Part shown: piece after piece, positions 1 through 6,893 of the stretch | Numbering within the stretch: the first letter of the stretch is position 1 | How the letters are laid out: every line of letters starts with the position of its first letter | Origin: Bacillota bacterium | GTDB lineage: Bacteria; Bacillota; Clostridia; Oscillospirales; Oscillospiraceae | Length of the DNA: 8,779 nt | Direction of reading: 5' to 3' | Assembly (NCBI GenBank): GCA_029777215.1 | Contig: JAKOSQ010000311.1 | Coordinates: 1 to 8,779 of the forward strand | Translations under genes and position numbers: made by a program | The notes under the pieces: model-generated | Seen by the model: the letters and a program-made list of their open reading frames with translations, nothing else | Told to the model about the DNA's origin: nothing | Databases searched by the model: none

Positions 1-93
1 ATGGCGCTTGCACAGATTTTTCTGAAACATAAACAGGAGTTTGCCAGACGGGATGGAAGCTTTGGCTGTGCGGGAGGAAATGACGATGGCTGA
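1..93 (+). CDS. Possible 3' end of an upstream gene (partial)
   Basis: Frame 1 is open from the first base of the window to a TGA at 91-93, giving about 30 residues. The stop overlaps the ATG at 86 of the receiver gene as ATGGCTGA, an 8-bp overlap typical of translationally coupled genes. The other two forward frames stop early, at about 25 and 32. The peptide is not recognisable and its codon bias is weak, so this may simply be intergenic DNA after a gene that ended in one of those frames. I assign no function. Confidence 0.22.
   Translation: MALAQIFLKHKQEFARRDGSFGCAGGNDDG
72..78 (+). promoter_or_regulatory. Ribosome binding site deciding the receiver start
   Basis: GGGAGGA lies 7 bases before the ATG at 86. 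An in-frame ATG at 80 is too close to this site. An in-frame ATG at 53 has only an AGGAG at 35-39, about 13 bases away. The start at 86 is therefore preferred. Confidence 0.6.
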
Positions 94-463
94 AACGAAC
101 AACAAAAAGCGGCTTCTGGTCGTTGAGGACGATAAAATGGTTTTGAGTATTCTGCGGGAAAATCTTCTCACGGACTACAACGTCTGCTGCGCCGACACCG
201 GCAAGGAGGCACTCGAGATTCTTGAATACGCGAGACCGGACTGCATCCTTCTCGACTACAAAATGCCCGTGATGGACGGCCCGGCGGTCCTCAAACGCAT
301 CCGCCAGACGGGCAAGCTCAACGACGTGCCCGTTATCTTCCTCACCAGCGCGTCGGACCCCGAGAGCGTGGCTGAGTGCCTGAGCTTTCACCCCGCCGAC
401 TATATCCTCAAGCCTGTCGGCAAGGCGACGCTGCTGCACCGTCTGAGCAGGGTGCTCGGCTGA
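86..463 (+). CDS. Stand-alone CheY-like response regulator receiver protein
   Basis: A 125-residue protein made of one receiver (REC) domain and nothing else. The acidic pair is Glu14/Asp15/Asp16, after the first strand RLLVVEDD. The phosphoacceptor is Asp57 in ILLDYKMPVMDG, the switch Thr is Thr87 and the conserved Lys is Lys109 in YILKP. There is no DNA-binding, enzymatic or RNA-binding output domain, so by family knowledge it acts through protein contacts or as a phosphate shuttle or sink in the cytoplasm. The start at 86 is chosen for the GGGAGGA 7 bases upstream. It lies 95 bp before a hybrid kinase on the same strand with no promoter or clear terminator between, so co-transcription is likely. 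It could be the last acceptor for that kinase's HPt domain, which is inference. It could equally serve genes upstream of the window. Confidence 0.93.
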   Translation: MAETNNKKRLLVVEDDKMVLSILRENLLTDYNVCCADTGKEALEILEYARPDCILLDYKMPVMDGPAVLKRIRQTGKLNDVPVIFLTSASDPESVAECLSFHPADYILKPVGKATLLHRLSRVLG

Positions 464-465
464 GT

Positions 466-548
466 CTGGCGGGGGGGCGGGAGCCGCCCCGCGCGGCGCT
501 CCGTCGGCGGAGCGCAAAAATTTTGGGCCGCGGACGCGGCCTGGCGGG
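466..548 (+). repeat. Triple-hairpin cluster flanked by an 8-bp direct repeat
   Basis: Three perfect inverted repeats lie end to end in the gap between the receiver and the hybrid kinase. They are GGGGCGG/CCGCCCC (474-480 with 484-490), GCGCTCCG/CGGAGCGC (496-503 with 508-515) and GGCCGC/GCGGCC (526-531 with 536-541). AAAAATTTT at 516-524 separates the second and third. CTGGCGGG occurs at 466-473 and again at 541-548, where the second copy runs into the ribosome binding site of the kinase. None of the hairpins is followed directly by a T run, so this is not a standard terminator. It may be an mRNA processing or stability element, or a small inserted palindromic repeat. Confidence 0.6.
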
Positions 549-558
549 AGGTTAGCCT

Positions 559-3498
559 ATGGCGACTCTGGTTAGTGTGCCCCTGCTTGTGGCGGGTGTG
601 CTTTCGATTGTGCTCGCTTATCTCTATCTGCGGCTTGAAGAAAAGTCGCGGCTGACTCTCTGCATCTTCTGGCTGGGCGTCTCCTGCTGTTTCTGGTGCT
701 CGGCCTACGCGATCATGGGCATTTCCACGCTCGCGCTCGCGCCGATCCACCGCGGCATCGGCGCGGTCGCCGTGCACACCTACCTTCTGACCCTTAGCAT
801 TTTCTTCACGATCGCTGCCAAGCTACCCCTCTCCGAAAGGACCAAGCGCAACTGGATCGTCTTTCTCGTCATTTTCACGCTCTTTGACACTGTCACCTAC
901 GGGCAGACTAAGAATGTGACCTTCACCATGATCAACAGCCGCGTCTGCTACTTCCCGAACCAGACGCCAGAACGCTATCTCCACTATGTCTGGATCGGGG
1001 TGTGCGTCGTCTATATCTACATTACCGGCGCGTTCTGGTGGCGGCGGGCGAAGTATGAGCGCGAAAAACGGCTCATACTGTCCCTGCTCACCTCGGGAAT
1101 CTTCATGCTGGTGTCCGCCTGCTTCGACACCTTCCTTGAGCGCCTTTCCATCCCGACCTCGGGCTACGGGGCCTTTGCCGCCTATGTCATCATCAGTTCC
1201 GTGTCAATGAGACAAAACGCCTTCAGCATCTCGGCGCAGAACCTCGGACAGTACATCTTCCGTTTCGCGGGCGTGCCGGTTCTCATCCTCGATGACGGCG
1301 GCCGCATCAAGCTCTCGAACGGCAGCGCCCAGAAATACATCGGCGCCTACGGCATCGGCAGCGAGATGACCGCCTTTTTCGACCTCTCCGAGGCGGAATA
1401 CGCGGCGCTCTTCGAGCGCGGCACCGCCGGGGACGAGCACCACATCACGGCGGACACCCGGGACGGGCAGCGCAGCTGCCGCCTCGACTTCACGGTCGTC
1501 CGCGACCCCTACCACGACCCCTACTGCACCATCTGCTTCATCAACGACGTTACGCACGAGGAGCTGATGATCGAGGAGCTGCAGCAGGTCAAGGAGGAAA
1601 AGCAGAGGGAGAGCGAGGCGCTCATCGTCGCGCGCGACGCCGCGGAGACCGCCAACCGCTCCAAGACCACCTTCCTTGCGAACATGTCCCACGAGATCCG
1701 CACGCCGCTCAATTCCGTGCTCGGCATGGACGAAATGATCCTGCGCGAGAGCAGGGAGGATGCGACGCTCGTCTACGCGACGAATATCCAGAGCGCCGGA
1801 CGGGCGCTGCTGGCCCTCATCAACGATATCCTCGATTTTTCCAAGATCGAGTCCGGAAAAATGGAGATCGTCCCGGTCAATTACCAGCTCTCGTCCCTCA
1901 TCAACGACACCGTCAACATGATCCGCCCCCGCACGCTCGCCAAGGGGCTGGAGCTGCGCATCGAGGCCGATCCCGAGCTGCCCGGCACCCTCTTCGGGGA
2001 CGAGGTCCGCATCCGCCAGATCATCATGAACCTCATGACCAACGCCGTCAAATATACGGACAGCGGCAGCATCACCCTCAAGCTCGGCTTTGAGCGCATC
2101 AATGCGCGGGACGCTGGGTTGCACGTCGACTTTGAACTGATCGAGCTGTGCGTCTCCGTGCAGGACACCGGCCATGGCATTCGCAGCGAGGACATCGACA
2201 AGCTCTTTGACTCCTTCGAGCGCGTGGAACTCAAGCGTAACCGCAACATCGAGGGTACCGGCCTCGGTCTTGCCATCACGCGGCAGCTCGTCGGCCTCAT
2301 GAACGGCAGGATCGACGTGCAGAGCGAATCCGGCAAGGGCTCGAACTTCACCGTCCACATACCCCAGAAGGTGGCGGACAAAAAGCCGATCGGCGACCTC
2401 GCCGCGCGGCTCGAGTGCCAGCCCGTTTCCGAAAACGGCAACTACCGCGCGAGCATTACGGCGCCCGAGGCAAAGGTCCTTGTCGTCGACGACAACGAAA
2501 TGAACCTCATGGTCGTGCAAGGTCTGCTCGAGCCGACGCTCGTGCAGGTCGAGACCGCGCTCAGCGGTGCGCAGGCCGTCGAGCTTGCGGAGGAAACGCA
2601 CTACGATCTTGTTTTGCTCGACCACATGATGCCGGAGATGGACGGCGTCGAGACGCTGCGCCGTCTGCGCGGCGGCGGGCTCTCCCGCGAGACCCCGGTC
2701 ATCGCGCTCACGGCCAACGCCGTTTCCGGCTCGCGCGAGATGTATCTCAAGCTCGGCTTCAACGACTATCTCTCAAAGCCGATCGCGGGTTCCACGCTGG
2801 GAAAAATGCTCGCGCAGTGGCTGCCGCAGGAGCTCGTGCGCAAGCCCGGGACCGCCGCGCCGGACGCACCCGCCCTGGCGGCGCGCGAGGCGGAGGCCGC
2901 CGGTCTGCCGGAGGAGATCAGCATTGAAAAGGCGCTCACCTACACGACGAACGGCGTTGCCGGCGTCTACGCCAACTGCCGGCTCTACCTCGACAACGTC
3001 CCTTCGGTGAGAAAAAACCTCACTGAGACCTTCGAAAAGAAGGACTACAAGGACTACGGCATCTACGCCCACTCCCTCAAGAGCACCTCGGCCCTCATCG
3101 GCGCGGAGTCTGTCTCGGACTTCGCCAGGAAGATGGAATTTGCCGCCAAGGAGGGCGACTTCAGCTATATCGAAACACACCACGAGGAGCTCATGGCGCA
3201 CTATGCCGACTTCACGGACCGCCTCGCGTCCGCCTGTGCGGGTCCGGAAACGGCGGCGAACGGCATGAGCCCGGATGAGGTCGTCGCGCAGATCGCGAAG
3301 AACCTCCACCGCCTGCAGCTCTCCGCGGAGCGCTGCGATACCGTCGGCGTTTCGGAGCGCATGGAAACACTCTCCGCGCTGCCGTATGACGACGCGGACT
3401 TCAAAGCCCTGCTCGCCGAGCTCCAGACCGCAGTCGACGCCTTCGACTACGACCGCGTCGTCCAGATCGCCGAGCAGAACATTGACAACTATTTTTAA
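559..3498 (+). CDS. 7TM hybrid sensor histidine kinase with REC and HPt domains
   Basis: A 979-residue inner-membrane hybrid kinase. Seven hydrophobic segments lie near residues 5-25, 34-56, 66-88, 98-115, 141-162, 171-190 and 199-217, resembling the HisKA_7TM N-terminal module. A PAS-like domain (about 225-335) and a charged, probably coiled-coil linker (335-370) follow. HisKA has His378 in NMSHEIRTPL. The HATPase has Asn495 (N box), DTGHGI at 536-541 (G1) and EGTGLGLAI from 565 (G2). The receiver (about 638-755) has Asp644/Asp645, phosphoacceptor Asp688, Thr718 and Lys740. After an Ala/Pro-rich linker, the HPt domain (about 787-890) has His838 in YAHSLKST. The last 80 or so residues are helical and unassigned. 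All residues needed for a His-Asp-His relay are present. GGGAGG at 546-551, 7 bases upstream, supports the start. The signal sensed is unknown. A terminator follows the stop. Confidence 0.96.
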   Translation: MATLVSVPLLVAGVLSIVLAYLYLRLEEKSRLTLCIFWLGVSCCFWCSAYAIMGISTLALAPIHRGIGAVAVHTYLLTLSIFFTIAAKLPLSERTKRNWIVFLVIFTLFDTVTYGQTKNVTFTMINSRVCYFPNQTPERYLHYVWIGVCVVYIYITGAFWWRRAKYEREKRLILSLLTSGIFMLVSACFDTFLERLSIPTSGYGAFAAYVIISSVSMRQNAFSISAQNLGQYIFRFAGVPVLILDDGGRIKLSNGSAQKYIGAYGIGSEMTAFFDLSEAEYAALFERGTAGDEHHITADTRDGQRSCRLDFTVVRDPYHDPYCTICFINDVTHEELMIEELQQVKEEKQRESEALIVARDAAETANRSKTTFLANMSHEIRTPLNSVLGMDEMILRESREDATLVYATNIQSAGRALLALINDILDFSKIESGKMEIVPVNYQLSSLINDTVNMIRPRTLAKGLELRIEADPELPGTLFGDEVRIRQIIMNLMTNAVKYTDSGSITLKLGFERINARDAGLHVDFELIELCVSVQDTGHGIRSEDIDKLFDSFERVELKRNRNIEGTGLGLAITRQLVGLMNGRIDVQSESGKGSNFTVHIPQKVADKKPIGDLAARLECQPVSENGNYRASITAPEAKVLVVDDNEMNLMVVQGLLEPTLVQVETALSGAQAVELAEETHYDLVLLDHMMPEMDGVETLRRLRGGGLSRETPVIALTANAVSGSREMYLKLGFNDYLSKPIAGSTLGKMLAQWLPQELVRKPGTAAPDAPALAAREAEAAGLPEEISIEKALTYTTNGVAGVYANCRLYLDNVPSVRKNLTETFEKKDYKDYGIYAHSLKSTSALIGAESVSDFARKMEFAAKEGDFSYIETHHEELMAHYADFTDRLASACAGPETAANGMSPDEVVAQIAKNLHRLQLSAERCDTVGVSERMETLSALPYDDADFKALLAELQTAVDAFDYDRVVQIAEQNIDNYF

Positions 3499-3516
3499 AG
3501 CGTTTTCGTAAACAGC

Positions 3517-3551
3517 AGCGCCGCCGCAGAAATATCTGCGGCGGCGCTTTT
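3517..3551 (+). terminator. Intrinsic terminator of the hybrid kinase gene
   Basis: A perfect 14-bp stem (3517-3530 pairing with 3535-3548, rich in GCCGCCGC) with a 4-base AATA loop ends in TTTT at 3548-3551. It starts 19 bases after the kinase stop. On the opposite strand the stem is followed by a mixed sequence without a clean T run, so it is a weaker terminator for the convergent regulator gene. Confidence 0.88.
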
Positions 3552-3562
3552 GCCTGTGTAGT

Positions 3563-3680
3563 TTATGATCTTGTAAGATTTCCGATATAGCCGATGATGT
3601 TGGGGCTGATCTCCCCCGTGAGGGCCTTTGTGTAGTTGCAGATGAAGGTGCCTATTTCTATGTGTTTTTTTGGGCGGCTG
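3563..3680 (-). other. Unidentified coding-like reading frame after the regulator (possible remnant)
   Basis: On the minus strand, just past the regulator stop, one frame reads about 39 residues to a TAA at 3563-3565 and includes TGEISPNIIGYIGNL. Its codons are mostly G/C-ending (ATC, AAC, TTC, GGC, CTC), like real genes here. This frame has no ATG, GTG or TTG between the regulator stop and the tail. Extended upstream, it only overlaps the regulator gene in another frame. It could be the 3' remnant of a deleted gene, an ORF reached by a frameshift near the A7 run (3665-3671), or chance. I do not recognise the peptide and assign no function. Confidence 0.25.
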
Positions 3681-4370
3681 TCACAGCGCGAATTTATACC
3701 CCGCGCCCCAGACGGTCTGGATGTACCGGGGATTGGCCGGGTCCGCCTCGATCTTCTCGCGCAGGCGGTTGATGTGCACGGCGACGGTGGCATTGTCGCC
3801 GAGGGCGCCCATGCCCCAGATGGCCTCGTACAGCGCGTCGCGGCTGAACACGACGTCCGCGTTGAGCATCAGAAAGAGCAGCAGCTCGAACTCCTTGTTT
3901 TTCAGCTCGACCTCCTGCCCGTCGGCAAAGACGCGGCGGGTGTCCGTGTTGAGCGAGATGCCGCCGAGCGTGATCTCGCCCGTCGGCTTTTCGGCGCGGG
4001 TGAGACGCTCGTAGCGCGAGAGGTGGGCGCGCACGCGCGCGGTGAGCACGCGCGGGGAGAAGGGCTTTTCGATGTAGTCGTCCGCGCCGAGGCCGAGGCC
4101 GCGAATCTTGTCGACGTCCTCCTGCCGCGCCGTGACGAGCAGAATCGGGATGTCGAGCTTTTCGCGCAGGAGACGGCAGACCTCAAAGCCGCTGAGCCCC
4201 GGCAACATCAGGTCGAGCAAAATGAGGGAATATTCGCCGCTCAGACCGCGCTCGAGGCCGGTCGGCCCGTCCGCCACGATCTCCACGGCAAAGCCGTCCC
4301 GTTCGAGGTAGTCGCGTTCGATGGAGGCGATCGCCTCGTCGTCCTCAACGATCAGGAGCTTCTGCATCAT
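3681..4370 (-). CDS. OmpR/PhoB-family DNA-binding response regulator
   Basis: A 229-residue cytoplasmic transcription regulator of normal length for the family. The receiver (1-120) has Glu9/Asp10/Asp11, phosphoacceptor Asp53 in LILLDLMLPG, Thr80 and Lys102 in YIEKPF. The C-terminal winged helix (about 131-229) shows the usual landmarks: ELKNKEFELLLFL, a recognition-helix region TVAVHINRLREKIE, and the end IQTVWGAGYKF. It follows the sensor kinase gene and overlaps its last 26 bases, so the two are translationally coupled, and the kinase is its likely phosphodonor. Two adjacent ATGs (4370 and 4367) are available. The first is chosen because a near-perfect Shine-Dalgarno sequence lies 3-4 bases upstream. 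The target genes cannot be told from the sequence. No good terminator lies directly after the stop. Confidence 0.96.
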   Translation of the reverse strand: MMQKLLIVEDDEAIASIERDYLERDGFAVEIVADGPTGLERGLSGEYSLILLDLMLPGLSGFEVCRLLREKLDIPILLVTARQEDVDKIRGLGLGADDYIEKPFSPRVLTARVRAHLSRYERLTRAEKPTGEITLGGISLNTDTRRVFADGQEVELKNKEFELLLFLMLNADVVFSRDALYEAIWGMGALGDNATVAVHINRLREKIEADPANPRYIQTVWGAGYKFAL

Positions 4371-5805
4371 AAGTCACCGCCTTTGGCAAATCGATCTCAA
4401 TGGCAAGTCCGCCGAGAGCGGAGCTGCCCGCGCTGATGGTCCCGCCCATGCGTCGAACGGCGTTTTCCGCGATGGACAGCCCGAGTCCGCTGCCGCGGCA
4501 GGGCTCGCGCCGCGCGGGGTCGCTGCGGTAAAACGCGTCGAACAGCCGCGCGTGCTGCTCCGGCGGCACGCCGGGCCCGTCGTCCGCGAGGACCAGCCGG
4601 CAGCGCTTTTCGTCCGCCGCGAGGCTGATGCGCAGCGTCCCGACGGGCTTCGTCTTGTATTTGAGGGCGTTTTCCGTGATGTTGAGGAGCACCCGCCGCA
4701 GCAGCTCCGGGTCCGCGCGGACCGAGGCGTGTGTGAGCTCCGTTTCGATTTTGAGGCCCTTTTCAGCGTACTCCTCGCCCACGGACTGCAGCAGCTCCTC
4801 GATCTCCCCGTCGAGCCGGAGGATGACCGGGGCATAGGGGTAGTCGTCGAGCTCCATTTTGGAAAACAGGAAGATCTGCCGCACCATGCGGTCGATGTCC
4901 TCGGCCTTTGATTTTATGGTCGTGAGATAGCGCCGCTGCATCTCGGGCGTGCTCGCAACGCCGTCGAGCAAGCCCTCGACGTAGGCCTGGATGGAGGTCA
5001 GCGGCGAGCGCAGATCGTGGGAGATGCCCGCCATCAGCTCGCGGCGGCTGCGCTCGTGCTGCTGCGTGAGCGTGACGGACTGCCGCAGCCGGAAAGCCAT
5101 TTCGTTGAAGTCGTCGCAGACGCGGGAGAACTCGTCCCCGCCCTCGTAGAGAATGCGGTAGTCGAGGTTGCCGTCGCGGATCTGGCGCACGCCCTCCGAG
5201 AGAATGTCAAGCGGTTCCTCGATGTGGCGGTAGACAAAGCGGATGAGAAAGCGGTCCGTCAGCCAGATGGAGATGCCGAGCGTCGCCATCAGGATGAAGA
5301 AGGCCACGATTACCGCGTTTTTGAGCGTGTCGTAGGAGAGGGGTGCGTCGGAGCCGAACAGGAGGATGCGGTAGTCCGTGCCGTCGATGGCGATCCGGCG
5401 GGCGTAGAGACTGCGTCCGCCGTCCGAAGCGCTGCCCTCGCCGCCGAAGAGCGCCACCGCCGAGAGCAGCTGCGCGTCCTTGACGTCCTCGTCGCCGTAG
5501 CGGTAGACGAGCGCGCCGTCCGAGACGATCTGCAGCGACAGCGCGCCGCGGTCGAGAAATTCGCTGAGACTGTGCAGGCTCTTGTCGCGCTTTTCCGGCG
5601 CGTCGGAGCGCAGAGCCTTTTCCGCGAGCTCGGAGATGCCCTTGCTCGCGCGGTAGAAGTCCTCGCTGTCCTCAAAGCCAACGACTCCGTTTTTATAGAT
5701 GTGCCAGACGGCGGTGCCGCAGCCGATCGCCATCATCACCGTGAGAAAGACCGGAACGGCAATCAGGAGAATATTGGAACTGTACAATCGTGTTTTGATC
5801 TGCAT
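4345..5805 (-). CDS. Two-component sensor histidine kinase (HAMP, HisKA, HATPase)
   Basis: A 486-residue membrane sensor kinase. The first membrane helix is at about 11-35. An extracytoplasmic sensor region of about 128 residues (36-163) follows, of unknown ligand and without cysteines. The second helix is at about 164-184, and the HAMP linker at about 185-245 includes EEPLD and DEFSRVCDDFNEM. HisKA has His263 in ISHDLRSPL. The HATPase has Asn379 in TENALKY, a G1 box DDGPG at 408-412 and a G2 box GSGLGLSI. It should autophosphorylate His263 and pass phosphate to Asp53 of the regulator encoded next, whose start lies inside this gene's last 26 bases. Kinase-before-regulator order is the less common arrangement. 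The only Shine-Dalgarno-like match is AAGGA about 13 bases before the ATG, so the start is a little less certain than the family call. Confidence 0.95.
   Translation of the reverse strand: MQIKTRLYSSNILLIAVPVFLTVMMAIGCGTAVWHIYKNGVVGFEDSEDFYRASKGISELAEKALRSDAPEKRDKSLHSLSEFLDRGALSLQIVSDGALVYRYGDEDVKDAQLLSAVALFGGEGSASDGGRSLYARRIAIDGTDYRILLFGSDAPLSYDTLKNAVIVAFFILMATLGISIWLTDRFLIRFVYRHIEEPLDILSEGVRQIRDGNLDYRILYEGGDEFSRVCDDFNEMAFRLRQSVTLTQQHERSRRELMAGISHDLRSPLTSIQAYVEGLLDGVASTPEMQRRYLTTIKSKAEDIDRMVRQIFLFSKMELDDYPYAPVILRLDGEIEELLQSVGEEYAEKGLKIETELTHASVRADPELLRRVLLNITENALKYKTKPVGTLRISLAADEKRCRLVLADDGPGVPPEQHARLFDAFYRSDPARREPCRGSGLGLSIAENAVRRMGGTISAGSSALGGLAIEIDLPKAVTYDAEAPDR
4374..4383 (-). promoter_or_regulatory. 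Ribosome binding site of the regulator, inside the kinase gene
   Basis: On the minus strand AAGGCGGTGA matches AAGGAGGTGA at nine of ten positions and ends 3 bases before the ATG at 4370. It lies within the last codons of the kinase gene, which fits translational coupling. The spacing is short for the first ATG and more usual for the second ATG at 4367. Confidence 0.55.
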
Positions 5806-5910
5806 AGACGATCACTTTTCCTTCTTTCCGCCGAAGCGGCGGAGCAGACGGTTTTTTGCGGCGCAGCGGCGGTATGCGGCCGGCGCGCGCTGGACGCCTG
5901 TTAATAGAAA

Positions 5911-5939
5911 ATAATAATCCATTCGGCCGCAGGATGCAA
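5911..5939 (-). promoter_or_regulatory. Candidate promoter of the sensor kinase-regulator operon
   Basis: On the minus strand TTGCAT (5934-5939) and TATTAT (5911-5916) are separated by exactly 17 bases. The -10 matches the consensus at five of six positions and the -35 at three of six. It lies just past the tRNA terminator and would give a leader of about 100 bases. That leader contains a small GC hairpin with a CTTCGG apex at 5829-5843. No better promoter is visible in 5806-5990. Confidence 0.4.
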
Positions 5940-5990
5940 TCCCCAAAGTGGGAAAGGCCCTGAAAAGCGGCCAAACAGCGCTCAGATAAG

Positions 5991-6024
5991 AAAAAACCCG
6001 CAGTCTGGAAGACTGCGGGTTTTT
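5991..6024 (-). terminator. Bidirectional intrinsic terminator after tRNA-Pro
   Basis: A perfect 15-bp stem (5992-6006 pairing with 6010-6024) has a 3-base loop. Its core is CCCGCAGTCT, with A/T runs at both ends. Read on the minus strand it starts 7 bases after the tRNA CCA end and finishes in six T residues. It separates the tRNA from the kinase operon. Confidence 0.92.
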
Positions 6025-6031
6025 CAAAAGG

Positions 6032-6108
6032 TGGTCGGAGCGCCGGGATTCGAACCCGGGGCCTCTTGGTCCCGAACCAAGCGCGATACCAAGCTTCGCC
6101 ACGCCCCG
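6032..6108 (-). tRNA. tRNA-Pro, anticodon CGG
   Basis: A 77-base cloverleaf including an encoded CCA end (6032-6034). The acceptor stem CGGGGCG pairs with CGCTCCG, with one G-U pair, and opens with the C1-G72 pair typical of bacterial tRNA-Pro. The D arm is GCGA/TCGC with loop AGCTTGGTA. The anticodon stem is CTTGG/CCAAG with loop TTCGGGA, giving anticodon CGG (reads CCG) followed by G37. The variable region is AGGCC. The T arm is CCGGG/CCCGG with loop TTCGAAT. It is a single-gene transcription unit with its own promoter and terminator. A dedicated CGG proline tRNA fits a genome with many CCG codons. Confidence 0.97.
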
Positions 6109-6115
6109 AAAGGAC

Positions 6116-6147
6116 GCTTGCGGCTTCCTGTTTTGGGAACCGCAAGC
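6116..6147 (-). other. Hairpin in the 5' leader of the tRNA transcript
   Basis: An 8-bp stem GCTTGCGG/CCGCAAGC (6116-6123 with 6140-6147) continues, after one bulged base at 6124, into a 4-bp TTCC/GGAA stem (6125-6128 with 6136-6139) around a 7-base loop. It begins at about the predicted transcription start and ends 7 bases before the mature 5' end of the tRNA. It could protect or position the precursor for RNase P, but this role is inferred. Confidence 0.6.
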
Positions 6148-6153
6148 ATTCAA

Positions 6154-6182
6154 ATTATAGTGATAAAGTGCCGAAATGTCAA
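6154..6182 (-). promoter_or_regulatory. Consensus sigma-70/sigma-A promoter of tRNA-Pro
   Basis: On the minus strand TTGACA (6177-6182) and TATAAT (6154-6159) both match the consensus exactly, with a 17-base spacer. The predicted start of transcription is near 6147, about 39 bases before the tRNA. The promoter begins about 42 bases after the stop of the TIGR03936-family gene. Only a very weak hairpin and a T6 run lie between, so some read-through from that gene is possible. Confidence 0.93.
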
Positions 6183-6223
6183 GAGAAAAAACGCGAAAAG
6201 CGAAAATTTCTGCAAAATTCCCC

Positions 6224-6893
6224 TCAGCGGAAGATACGCATGTCCGCGTCATAGACCTGACGGCGCGTGAAGGAGGCGAAGTCCGGCGTGAGTTCCGGGG
6301 CGAGCTGGGTGAGCGCGGCGGGAAGAAGTTCGGGGTTCATCGTTGGCTCCTGCGCCGAGACGACAGCCTTCAAAAAGACCTTTTCCCCCTCGGAATCGAA
6401 GGATATGCTGCGAAGTGCGGGAGAAATGTCGAAATCGGAGATACCGCTCTTGCTCTTTTTCTGGATAACGAGGCTCTCCCGCGCAAAGAAGTCCATGAGC
6501 GCGGGCAGCTTTTCGCACGCGTTCTGTCCGTCGTACTCAAAGACGCCGTCCACGTCGAGCCAGCGGATTTCCTTGAACTTGCGGGTCTTGCGGTAGACCT
6601 CCGTCACGCGGATGCCCTCCGGCAGCGCGCGGTTGAGAAGATAGGGAATCTCCGAAACGCAGGCGATCTCGTCGAGCTTGAAGTCCAGCAGCTCGCACTC
6701 GCTCGCCATGCCGACGGACAGCGGCAGCGCAAAGACGAGCTGGGGGTGGGGGTTGAAGCCCTCGCTGTGTTTAAGGCGCAGACCCGCGCGCAGAAACGAG
6801 CGCTGCATCGTCCGCATGAGATCGAGGTGGGAGATGTAGACCGCGCGCCCGGTCTTCGTAAAGCGCAGGCGCAGTTCGTCCATCGCGTTGGGT

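Noticed and set aside
496..524. Second hairpin of the cluster as an intrinsic terminator of the receiver gene
   Set aside because: The stem is followed by AAAAA before only four T residues, so it lacks the T run directly after the stem. Read-through into the kinase gene is more likely.
1204..2625. A 473-codon open frame on the minus strand opposite the hybrid kinase
   Set aside because: The + strand frame contains all kinase and receiver motifs. The antisense product is low-complexity and rich in Val, Asp, Arg and Leu, as expected from the complement of a GC-biased gene.
3636..4436. A 266-codon open frame on the plus strand opposite the regulator
   Set aside because: The minus strand encodes a full OmpR-type regulator. 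The plus frame is a compositional shadow.
5017..5904. A 295-codon open frame on the plus strand opposite the sensor kinase
   Set aside because: It is the complement of a clear HAMP/HisKA kinase and has no motif or credible ribosome binding site.
6183..6200. A weak hairpin followed by T6 on the minus strand after the DUF2344 gene
   Set aside because: The stem is only about 3 bp, too weak to call a terminator.
5693..6252. Minus-strand open frames of about 150 codons running across the tRNA and terminator
   Set aside because: They read through a clear tRNA gene, its terminator and promoter, and have no conserved protein features.
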